A DNA stretch of 21,485 bases from a virus, in the IMG/VR virus record IMGVR_UViG_3300023435_000110, positions 1 to 21,485 of that record; one strand, 5' to 3'. The notes beneath the pieces are model-generated. The model made no database searches. It saw only the letters and a list, made by a program, of their open reading frames with translations, and was not told where the DNA came from. The number at the start of each line of letters is the position of its first letter. Within the stretch, counting starts at the first letter, position 1. Below are positions 1-5,927 of the stretch, piece by piece. The translations under genes were made by a program, and so were the position numbers.

Positions 1-471
1 GCATATACCAGCAAGTTTCTTTGCTGTCAATGTAACTAATCCAAAACTAGGTGTGCTTTGGTGTTTTACACCCTTCTCGTCTGTCCAGTAGGTAGTAACA
101 CCTGCTGTCAGAGATGGGATAGTCTTAGACTTTGCTGTCATTGGAATCTTACGGCAACTCTTTCTTGCTACTCCATAAGTCGGAATAACCCTTATAACCT
201 CTGCCTGAAACTCCGTTGGAACAAGATTTGCAGCAGTTCCACCTTCGCTCAAATCCTTTGCCTCTGCCATATCTCCATTTACGATTGCTCTAAAGAATTT
301 AACAGTTCTTTCTACATGGGCAAGATCCTTATCATTGCCCAGCTTATTGAGTTTGTTCTCATCCAACTTACCCAATCTCGCCGTAATATCCGCCATTAAC
401 GGACTAAGCTTATCAGTTATTACAGTCGCAATCTCTGTACTAACTAATTCTTTCAATTCTTTCTCTTCCAT
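1..471 (-). CDS. Major capsid protein, HK97 fold (3'-partial)
   Basis: The first 157 residues are visible; the gene runs off the left edge. The protein forms the icosahedral shell of the phage head. After a helical, charged N-arm of about 80 residues (the delta-domain region removed by the prohead protease in HK97-type phages) comes GGTAANLVPTEFQAEV, then an extended region with TIPSLTAG, YWTDE and PSFGLVTLTAKKLAG. These are the typical opening elements of the phage_capsid family (E-loop and P-domain start). The start ATG at 471 has AAAGGAG a few bases upstream and lies 13 bases after the protease stop. The order protease then capsid is the normal one. The length cannot be judged because the C-terminus is outside the window. 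Confidence 0.9.
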   Translation of the reverse strand, partial: MEEKELKELVSTEIATVITDKLSPLMADITARLGKLDENKLNKLGNDKDLAHVERTVKFFRAIVNGDMAEAKDLSEGGTAANLVPTEFQAEVIRVIPTYGVARKSCRKIPMTAKSKTIPSLTAGVTTYWTDEKGVKHQSTPSFGLVTLTAKKLAGIC

Positions 472-484
472 GATTATCTCCTTT

Positions 485-1729
485 TTATACTTTACCTAAT
501 ATGCTTGTTCTGATTTCTCCGACCCATTTGTCGATACATTCTCCAGCCTGTGCATGAATAATAGCCTTAATGTCTTTGACTTCTGCGTCTGAAACCTCTT
601 TCTCGCTTTTAACCTCTTTTTTGGGAGGCTCAACCTCTTCTTTTTTTACTTCTTTAACTTCTGCTTTCTTTTCTGCCTTTATAGCCTCAAGAATATCCTC
701 AAGACTTATTGCCTTGTCACCTTCTGCTGTGTTTATCTCTGCTACATCCAATATGCTTTGAATGTTCTCTCTTGCTATAACCAGCTTTGCTTTGTTGTTC
801 TTGCTTAATACAGCACCAACCTTTTCCATTACATTTGTCATAGCTTTCTCTATTCTAGCCAGTATTTCTTTCCTATCTATCTTGCCCTCTTCAAATTCTA
901 ATAGTGAATCGCTAATTTTGACTAGGTTCTTTGATTCATCTACTTCTTTATCATCTTCTACTGCCTCTCCGGGACCAGGACGATCTGCATTTCTCATAGT
1001 TCCACCACATTTCTCACATTTAAGATTCTTACAATGGTCATCTGATTCTGTTTTCCATCCACAATCTATACAACTGCATTTATATTTCTCTTTCTCAACC
1101 GGCTCGCCTTTTTTCTTATCTTCTATATCAATAGACTTCTCTTTGTCTTTATCTATAACAGGCTCATCTACTTTCTCTGCTAGTGTCTCTTCTGCTTTTA
1201 TCTTTTTCTGTTCTATGATCTGCTTCCTTAACATCTTCTTTAAGTTAACATCCTTAACCATTTTAACTGCCTCAAGCAAAGCGTCAGGATTTGCCGGCAC
1301 TGGCACTGCACTAAACTCTAACATCTCCTGCTTTGTATATTCTCTACTAATCTCGCTATCTGTCTCACCATCTATCCATTTCTTAGGTATAAATCCCACA
1401 CTCCATGCACTTAAAAACCCCTCTTCATATAATTGCTTTATCTCTTGTGCAAATTGTGTACTTGCAAATTTAACCTTTGCTTTTAGTTTGTCACCAACTG
1501 TCTTTACCCATAGAGCCTTACCTATTGGAGGTGAACTATAATCATGCGCCCATAATACAACCGGATTCTTTCTATAATTACCAAGTTCAAATCCACTCGC
1601 CCTTAATACTTCATTATCCCTGTCAGGCGTTTCCGTACTAACAGCAACAACAAATGTCCCCTCATCAGGGAGCTTATCTTCTACTGTTCCAAGATAATCT
1701 TTTATTAGTCTTTTGTCTTCTTTATCCAT
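485..1729 (-). CDS. Prohead maturation protease with C-terminal zinc-ribbon and scaffold-like region
   Basis: 414 residues. Residues 1-150 match the HK97 prohead protease (peptidase S78/U35) pattern: TPDRDNE near 35, the histidine in WAHDYSSPPIG (H62), the serine in LSAWSVGFIP (S110) and EFSAVPVPANPDAL near 139-152. It should cleave the capsid N-arm inside the procapsid. The rest is unusual: a Lys/Glu-rich linker (about 165-215), a Cys cluster (C218, C220, C223, C233, C238, C241) that looks like a zinc ribbon, then an acidic and helical tail. HK97 protease is about 225 residues, so this protein is nearly twice as long. The tail may act as a fused scaffold, which is inference. AAGGAGG lies just before the start. 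Confidence 0.88.
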   Translation of the reverse strand: MDKEDKRLIKDYLGTVEDKLPDEGTFVVAVSTETPDRDNEVLRASGFELGNYRKNPVVLWAHDYSSPPIGKALWVKTVGDKLKAKVKFASTQFAQEIKQLYEEGFLSAWSVGFIPKKWIDGETDSEISREYTKQEMLEFSAVPVPANPDALLEAVKMVKDVNLKKMLRKQIIEQKKIKAEETLAEKVDEPVIDKDKEKSIDIEDKKKGEPVEKEKYKCSCIDCGWKTESDDHCKNLKCEKCGGTMRNADRPGPGEAVEDDKEVDESKNLVKISDSLLEFEEGKIDRKEILARIEKAMTNVMEKVGAVLSKNNKAKLVIARENIQSILDVAEINTAEGDKAISLEDILEAIKAEKKAEVKEVKKEEVEPPKKEVKSEKEVSDAEVKDIKAIIHAQAGECIDKWVGEIRTSILGKV

Positions 1730-1750
1730 TTTGTTTCCTCCTTATTTATA

Positions 1751-1796
1751 CAATAGAAAAAGGTCAGACACTCCGATTGCTCGAAACACCTAACCT
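1751..1796 (-). terminator. GU-rich hairpin followed by a U tract, terminator-like
   Basis: On the minus-strand transcript, bases 1796 to 1761 fold into a 16-pair stem with no bulge, closed by a GCAA (GNRA) tetraloop. Six of the pairs are G-U. The stem is followed directly by UUUUU (1760-1757 plus the last stem base) and preceded by an A-rich stretch. On the plus strand the G-U pairs become A-C mismatches, so the structure belongs to the minus-strand RNA. It sits in the only untranslated stretch over 150 bases (1730-1895), between a small gene and the protease-capsid pair. It could be an intrinsic terminator, an attenuator or an RNA-processing or stabilising stem. Nothing else is apparent in this gap apart from a small palindrome, ATTAGACTAAT, near 1830. 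Confidence 0.6.
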
Positions 1797-1895
1797 ATTC
1801 TTTTTATTCAGTCAATTAAATTATTAGACTAATCTCTCATATATTCCCTCCAGTATTAACGATTATCTTTGATATTTTGTACTCATATAATCTAA

Positions 1896-2066
1896 TTATA
1901 CACCTTTCTTAAATGATTGCAAGTCTTTTTTTATATCAACATCACCAAATCCATAAAATACATTCTTTCTTCCGCCATTACTACTAATTGTTATTTTTAC
2001 CTCACCCCAGCCATGATCAATAACTTTTCTTATCTTCTCTATTGTTTCAATTTCCCATTCAGTCAT
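1896..2066 (-). CDS. Small hypothetical protein, 56 residues
   Basis: The ATG at 2066 directly abuts the TAA of the YopX gene. The product begins MTEWEIETIEKIRKVID, a helix, followed by GWGEVKITIS and NVFYGFGDVDI, which look like short beta strands. The helix-plus-strand layout vaguely recalls the small DUF2292/YezD-type proteins, but I would not assign it. It is the last translated gene before the 166-base gap with the hairpin. Coding status is supported by the seamless junction and amphipathic composition only. Confidence 0.6.
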   Translation of the reverse strand: MTEWEIETIEKIRKVIDHGWGEVKITISSNGGRKNVFYGFGDVDIKKDLQSFKKGV

Positions 2067-2462
2067 TTATGCTAGTTCCTCCAATAATTCTGGATTCTCA
2101 AGTTTATTTCCAACGACTTCTAATTCCTCTAATTCCGTTTTCTTACCACATGCTGAATAATATTGTTTATCTTCCCACCTAAATTCATTTGTGTCGTTTT
2201 CCCAACCTATCTCTACTATTTTACCTAATGGCGTTTTTACGATATCCTTATCATAAACATCTACATTGTTTTTACCTTTTCCTATGTATTGCATCAAGAT
2301 ACATTCTTTTAACTTACATACAAAGCATTTACCAAAATATAACTCACCATTATTAAAATCAATAGTATCAACCTCTTTTGTCATAAACGGAACTCTTTTA
2401 CCATTTATGTCTTTTCTTATATCTTCGGTATCTATCCACGCCCGAAACTTTATCTCTCTCAT
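2067..2462 (-). CDS. YopX family protein
   Basis: 131 residues beginning MREIKFRAW, the hallmark N-terminus of YopX-family proteins (named after Bacillus phage SPbeta YopX). It also has LMQYIGKGKNNVDVYDKDIV, the counterpart of the family's [21 protein letters not shown] segment. The molecular role of the family is unknown. An in-frame ATG six bases upstream (2468) is rejected: AAAGGG directly abuts it, whereas the ATG at 2462 has that site six bases away and overlaps the preceding stop as ATGA. A second YopX protein lies at 19976-20353. YopX genes are usually early genes, so its place among structural genes is slightly odd. Confidence 0.85.
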   Translation of the reverse strand: MREIKFRAWIDTEDIRKDINGKRVPFMTKEVDTIDFNNGELYFGKCFVCKLKECILMQYIGKGKNNVDVYDKDIVKTPLGKIVEIGWENDTNEFRWEDKQYYSACGKKTELEELEVVGNKLENPELLEELA

Positions 2463-2563
2463 AACCATCCCTTTTTAAACATCCAACGAAATAAAAAATA
2501 TTGTCCTATGCTCGATACAACCATTCCTATTAGTGCGCCTATTGACCACCAAAATATACTCAT
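2459..2563 (-). CDS. Micro-protein with one membrane span, 34 residues
   Basis: The start overlaps the stop of the Ig-like structural gene (ATGA at 2563-2560), and the stop overlaps the YopX start in the same way (ATGA at 2462-2459). The product begins MSIFWWSIGALIGMVV and continues through a hydrophobic segment to a basic end, RWMFKKGWL, which predicts one transmembrane helix with a cytoplasmic C-terminus. Both junctions fit exactly, which is strong evidence for translation. The function is unknown; a holin-like or other membrane role cannot be told apart from sequence. Confidence 0.65.
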   Translation of the reverse strand: MSIFWWSIGALIGMVVSSIGQYFLFRWMFKKGWL

Positions 2564-2886
2564 GTAGCCAGCTCCGCAATTACTTTAATCTCGATACGCC
2601 TTGTTGTTTGTATATCGCTGTCCTTTGTCATCTGTAATGTACCATAATAATTATTCACTGTGTCAAAGTTCTCTGCTGCCACTAAATAATAGCAAGTTCC
2701 TAGTGCTGCGCCTACTATCTCACAAGCCCCTGCAAACTTTTCAGTAAACGTGACTTCCTCTGCTACCTGAAATGATATTGTCTTACCTGTTAAATTAACA
2801 ACCTCACCATCAGCATCCTTGATTGTGAAATTCAGCTTATATCCTTTGTCGTTCTGTGTTACTTGTATTGTGGTTATATCACTCAT
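2560..2886 (-). CDS. Ig-like baseplate/tail structural protein (BppU N-terminal-like)
   Basis: 108 residues, predicted all-beta. The N-terminal half reads IQVTQNDKGYKLNFTIKDAD then GEVVNLTGKTISFQVAEE, matching the pattern of the small beta-sandwich at the N-terminus of Gram-positive baseplate upper proteins (D-x-Y-x-L-x-F-T-x-x-D-x-D-G, then NLTG-x-T-x-x-F). In phages this domain occurs alone or fused in virion surface proteins. The location among head genes fits a virion component, perhaps a head decoration or fibre-attachment piece. It ends in ATGA coupling with the membrane micro-protein. The family is recognised by pattern only. Confidence 0.65.
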   Translation of the reverse strand: MSDITTIQVTQNDKGYKLNFTIKDADGEVVNLTGKTISFQVAEEVTFTEKFAGACEIVGAALGTCYYLVAAENFDTVNNYYGTLQMTKDSDIQTTRRIEIKVIAELAT

Positions 2887-2890
2887 ATTA

Positions 2891-3592
2891 TTAACTCCAT
2901 TGTTTTGGATATCCTTTCTCTCTCCATGCTTTATAATTAGCTATATCGTTTTTAATCTGTTTTGCTTTTGCCTGTACATTAACTAACCCACCTCTTGCAC
3001 CACCAGCCCAATGTATTATATATGGATCTAACCTCCTATCTCTTCCCGGCTGGAAATGAAACCTATGCCCTATATTATAAACTGATGTCTTGTATTTGTA
3101 AATCCTATAATTAAACGTCCTCTCTTCTGCACAACCACAACCCGTCAATCTTGGCTCTGTTTTATACTCAAACAAATCTCTATGTATCTTGGAGGCTACT
3201 ATAACACCTGAATCCCAATAAAACGATTCTGCATTCCACTCTGTTTCTTTATCTCCGAACTGGTCTATCGGGTCTTGTGTTCTATTGCCTATTAAATGAT
3301 GAGTTGCTACTCCTAGCTTATCTTCATGCACTACATTAAATATGTCCGGGCATCCTTCAACAACCATAGCATCAAAGTCTAATAATAAAACCCTATCATA
3401 TACACCCAGTAAATCATATAGCTGGAATTTCTCATATTCTCTGCAACCTAATCCGGGTATCACTACGCTATTAACATTCACAAAATCAGCTTTAATCTTG
3501 CGTGCATAATTAGCCATTGTATCTGTGGTAGTCTGTCCAAGACAATTCCACTTGCGCGATACACTCATTGTTACTACTGCGTTTCTAGTCAT
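2891..3592 (-). CDS. GT8-like glycosyltransferase, paralog 1
   Basis: 233 residues with the layout of glycogenin/GT8-type GT-A enzymes. It starts with MTRNAVVTMSVS and ADFVNVN, then YEKFQLYDLLGVYDRVLLLD with the metal-binding DFD (72-74), then FYWDSGVIVAS near 125-134 (the family's acceptor-site N/D-x-G segment) and IIHWAGG (192-198), where H194 would be the third metal ligand. It should transfer a sugar from a nucleotide-sugar donor; the acceptor is unknown. It is clearly paralogous to the protein at 3770-4441. A role in glycosylating virion proteins or host surface glycans is inferred from its location among structural genes. Confidence 0.75.
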   Translation of the reverse strand: MTRNAVVTMSVSRKWNCLGQTTTDTMANYARKIKADFVNVNSVVIPGLGCREYEKFQLYDLLGVYDRVLLLDFDAMVVEGCPDIFNVVHEDKLGVATHHLIGNRTQDPIDQFGDKETEWNAESFYWDSGVIVASKIHRDLFEYKTEPRLTGCGCAEERTFNYRIYKYKTSVYNIGHRFHFQPGRDRRLDPYIIHWAGGARGGLVNVQAKAKQIKNDIANYKAWREKGYPKQWS

Positions 3593-3596
3593 ATTA

Positions 3597-3770
3597 TTAA
3601 ATCCACTTATTTTCTTTTACTTTACGACAAAATATATCTATGTAGAAAAATGGAAATGAAATGAAAATATCAAGTGTTTTGCCATATTCAGAACGATGTA
3701 TTGTTGGGTGAATACCAAATCCAATAAACCCATGATTTAAACCAAATTCAAATACATTTGGAAGCCACAT
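3597..3770 (-). CDS. Small hypothetical protein between the two glycosyltransferases, 57 residues
   Basis: The start overlaps the stop of the downstream-numbered glycosyltransferase gene (TAATG at 3772-3768), and the stop lies four bases before the next glycosyltransferase start. It begins MWLPNVFEFGLNHGFIGFG and is rich in Phe, Gly and Ile, with a hydrophobic patch (DIFISFPFFYIDIF) and a basic tail. I do not recognise the family. The hydrophobic patch is weak for a membrane helix. Its place suggests that it moves with the glycosyltransferase pair. Confidence 0.6.
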   Translation of the reverse strand: MWLPNVFEFGLNHGFIGFGIHPTIHRSEYGKTLDIFISFPFFYIDIFCRKVKENKWI

Positions 3771-4441
3771 TATATCATCCCCCTATACTTACCATTAATA
3801 TCCCCTATTATCATATCTATCTTCTCCTGTCCTTTTCCACCCCTACCACCACCTGCCCAGTGTATAACAAAAGGATTCTTCTCCTCTTTATCTGTCTTTG
3901 GGATGTAATGCTCTTGATTACTAAGGAAATGAACGGGTGTCCTATGAGCATATATTCGATAGGTAATAGTATTCTGCTCTGCTAGAGTACCGGATGTCAG
4001 CACTTTAGCACTGCGATAATTAAATAACTCTCGCTGTTGGCTTGATACTATAATTAACCCACTATTATAATAATGGACACCCCATTCAATCTTTCCTAAT
4101 TGCTTCTCTATTCTATCCTTAAACATATCTATACTGCCTTTGCCAATCTTAATGCCTATCTTATTCTCCGGCACTAATCTAAACATATCGGGACAGTTCT
4201 TCGTTATAACCGCATCATAATCAATCAGCATGATCCTGTCATATATTCCTAACAAGTCATAGATTTGAAACTTCTCATATCTAATATCAAACTGTGTTAT
4301 CGGATGCACGACTAGATTGTTTATATTCACGAAGTCCGCGCCTATTCTATGAGCATATTTAATCATGGTGTTGGATGTGATGTTTCCTAGTCCTCGCCAT
4401 AATGGTCCGACATTTACTGTTACTATTGCATTTCTAGTCAT
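3770..4441 (-). CDS. GT8-like glycosyltransferase, paralog 2
   Basis: 223 residues, the same fold and motif order as the protein at 2891-3592: MTRNAIVTVNVG, ADFVNINN, YEKFQIYDLLGIYDRIMLID with DYD at 74-76, HYYNSGLIIVSS near 123-134 and VIHWAGGGRGG (H194). All residues expected for a Mn2+-dependent GT-A transfer are kept, so both copies look active. The two copies differ in most of the middle, so this is an old duplication with probable difference in donor or acceptor. The start is coupled to the upstream Cys-rich gene through TAATG at 4443-4439. Confidence 0.75.
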   Translation of the reverse strand: MTRNAIVTVNVGPLWRGLGNITSNTMIKYAHRIGADFVNINNLVVHPITQFDIRYEKFQIYDLLGIYDRIMLIDYDAVITKNCPDMFRLVPENKIGIKIGKGSIDMFKDRIEKQLGKIEWGVHYYNSGLIIVSSQQRELFNYRSAKVLTSGTLAEQNTITYRIYAHRTPVHFLSNQEHYIPKTDKEEKNPFVIHWAGGGRGGKGQEKIDMIIGDINGKYRGMI

Positions 4442-4653
4442 TATGTTCTCTTTTTATAATACTTGCAATTATTGTTTTTATTAAGTTTTTGTGGTGTGGA
4501 TTTATAACTCATACTACATCGCCTACTATACCAATTTCCTTCTTTTTTTATAATACAATTTTTAGGATGTTCGCAAAAGAACTTATAACATCCAGATTCT
4601 TTGTTTTCTCCCACCACCACAGATTCACATTCATAACAATACACTTTACGCAT
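4441..4653 (-). CDS. Cys-rich small protein, probable zinc binding
   Basis: 70 residues from the ATG at 4653, which has GAGGAG four to five bases upstream. An in-frame ATG at 4665 is possible, but its AAAGGA site is only one base away. The N-terminus MRKVYCYECESVVVG carries a C-x-x-C knuckle, with further Cys in GCYKFFCEHPKNC, RRCSMSYKST and CKYYKKRT. The pattern suggests a small zinc-stabilised domain, with an ionic, Lys-rich tail. The start overlaps the preceding gene by eight bases. Function unknown. Confidence 0.7.
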   Translation of the reverse strand: MRKVYCYECESVVVGENKESGCYKFFCEHPKNCIIKKEGNWYSRRCSMSYKSTPQKLNKNNNCKYYKKRT

Positions 4654-4816
4654 AACTCTCCTCATGTCCTTTCTTCTGCCATTTACATTTCTTTAATAAG
4701 TATGGACAATCTGTCGGCATTTCTTCCCCCACCTTAATCCTAACCGCACAATATCTCTCTTTGCACTGATAGCACCTGTATGTAATATATCCACACTCGT
4801 CTTTATATACTGGCAT
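4646..4816 (-). CDS. Cys-rich small protein, 56 residues
   Basis: The ATG at 4816 abuts the TAA of the repeat-containing micro-gene. Cysteines sit at 8, 15, 18, 23, 38 and 44, including CYQCKERYC, which suggests one small zinc site. The C-terminus (KWQKKGHEESYA) is encoded by sequence that also holds the ribosome binding site and start of the next gene. It resembles its neighbour at 4441 in size and Cys content, but I see no clear alignment. Function unknown. Confidence 0.62.
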   Translation of the reverse strand: MPVYKDECGYITYRCYQCKERYCAVRIKVGEEMPTDCPYLLKKCKWQKKGHEESYA

Positions 4817-4936
4817 TTAACTCTCCAATATCACTTCTATGTTTCTGTTTGGTAATTCAACATCTATATTGTGTGTCTCTTTTATTATCTCTATGTTTCT
4901 ATTTGGTATTGTTACTTCTATTGCTATGTCACTCAT
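4817..4936 (-). CDS. Micro-protein with an internal PNRNIE repeat, 39 residues
   Basis: The start overlaps the stop of the upstream gene (ATGA at 4936-4933), and the stop abuts the next ATG. The whole product is two copies of one beta-strand-like unit: EVTIPNRNIEIIK and DVELPNRNIEVIL. The DNA repeat (CTATGTTTCT-TTTGGTA on the plus strand, near 4838 and 4890) shows that it arose by tandem duplication. Isoleucine and valine alternate with polar residues, which suggests a small beta hairpin or an edge-to-edge oligomer. Function unknown. Confidence 0.58.
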   Translation of the reverse strand: MSDIAIEVTIPNRNIEIIKETHNIDVELPNRNIEVILES

Positions 4937-5229
4937 TTTTTCCTCTTGAAAGTTATCCTATCTCCAATATCTTTAATTCCTATTCTCTTTAATATAGAAC
5001 GGACAAACCAAGTCGTATTTATTATAATTTCATACTCTGGAATTGCCTCTCCACTTTTTAGCTTATCAAATTTAGGAGATATTGATGTGTATTTAACCAC
5101 ACCAGATTGGAAAAGTTGATTATCAGCTTCAATAACAATTACCATACCCATTACCTCTCTAACTGAATTTGGATACTGTTCTATTGTTTCTTGCGTTATG
5201 CCAAAAGTTCCCATTCGCATATCTTTCAT
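4933..5229 (-). CDS. Hypothetical protein, 98 residues
   Basis: I do not recognise this protein. It has a mixed alpha/beta composition, a valine/isoleucine-rich segment (MGMVIVIEADNQLFQSG) near the middle and a basic end (ITFKRKK). The start overlaps the HNH endonuclease stop (TAATG at 5231-5227). It lies just after portal-MuF in transcription order, if the endonuclease is taken as an insertion, so a head-completion or virion role is possible. No motif supports this. Confidence 0.75.
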   Translation of the reverse strand: MKDMRMGTFGITQETIEQYPNSVREVMGMVIVIEADNQLFQSGVVKYTSISPKFDKLKSGEAIPEYEIIINTTWFVRSILKRIGIKDIGDRITFKRKK

Positions 5230-5924
5230 TATTCCATCTCCGCAACAAGTGCTTTCATCTTTTGTTGAAAGTAGTTAGTCCAATGTTCTCTATTGGCATT
5301 TGTCCTCATATGACAATTACGACATAAACTTATAAGATTGCTTTCCTCGCAATTCTTCTTGTTGTAATCTATATGATGTATATCTAATCTCCTATCACAT
5401 TCTAATTCAGGTACTCCGCACTTCTGGCATATAAAGTTATCTCGCACTCTAATTCTAGCTTTGAGTTGATTATTAAAACTTATCGCATAAGGCTCAAAGG
5501 ATATTCCACCCAACCAAGAACTAGCTTTTTCACCTAACCTACAACAACTCTTACAATAAGTAGATACATAATCACTTAATAGCTTTCCGCAAGTTCTACA
5601 ATGTGGTTTTCCACCTTTCCAATTATAATGCAAACTTCCCAACCTACCCCTCATCCAATTTACTGCTAATTTTGCCTCACTTATCTTTTTTCTTACTTCT
5701 GGTTGAGTGGATGGATTTCTTTCTGTTAAATATGTATTATCCCTATATTGGTGTCCATATTTTCGTATGCTTTCGTGTGCTTTCTCTGTTGTCTTTATTG
5801 GGTCTCTTACACCATTTTTATATTCATACTTCAACTGATGAGACATATTACAATAATTTCTTTCCCTTATTCTACAGGGTCTTCTATTTAATTCTTTTTT
5901 ACAATACGCACATACTGTTTTCAT
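5229..5924 (-). CDS. HNH homing-type endonuclease
   Basis: 231 residues. The N-terminal zinc knuckle CAYCKKEL (5-12) is followed by a NUMOD3-like segment (TQPEVRKKISEAKLA, about 73-87), a YNWKGG motif with a C-x-x-C pair (about 100-112), a second Cys group (124-128) with SSWLGG, and a complete HNH nuclease: C166/C169, HH 183-184, N196 and C201/C204/H205. NUMOD and WKGG motifs are DNA-recognition elements of free-standing phage homing endonucleases. It sits four bases after portal-MuF. Its last residues, LVAEME, repeat the last residues of the portal protein (LVAEMD), which suggests insertion at the 3' end of that gene. Confidence 0.88.
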   Translation of the reverse strand: MKTVCAYCKKELNRRPCRIRERNYCNMSHQLKYEYKNGVRDPIKTTEKAHESIRKYGHQYRDNTYLTERNPSTQPEVRKKISEAKLAVNWMRGRLGSLHYNWKGGKPHCRTCGKLLSDYVSTYCKSCCRLGEKASSWLGGISFEPYAISFNNQLKARIRVRDNFICQKCGVPELECDRRLDIHHIDYNKKNCEESNLISLCRNCHMRTNANREHWTNYFQQKMKALVAEME

Positions 5925-5927
5925 TTT

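Noticed and set aside
58-399. Plus-strand open frame of 113 codons
   Set aside because: It is antisense to the capsid gene, whose minus-strand translation matches a known family.
762-1541. Plus-strand open frame of 259 codons
   Set aside because: It is fully antisense to the protease gene, Ser/Phe/Leu-rich and without domains, a typical shadow of a Lys/Glu-rich gene.
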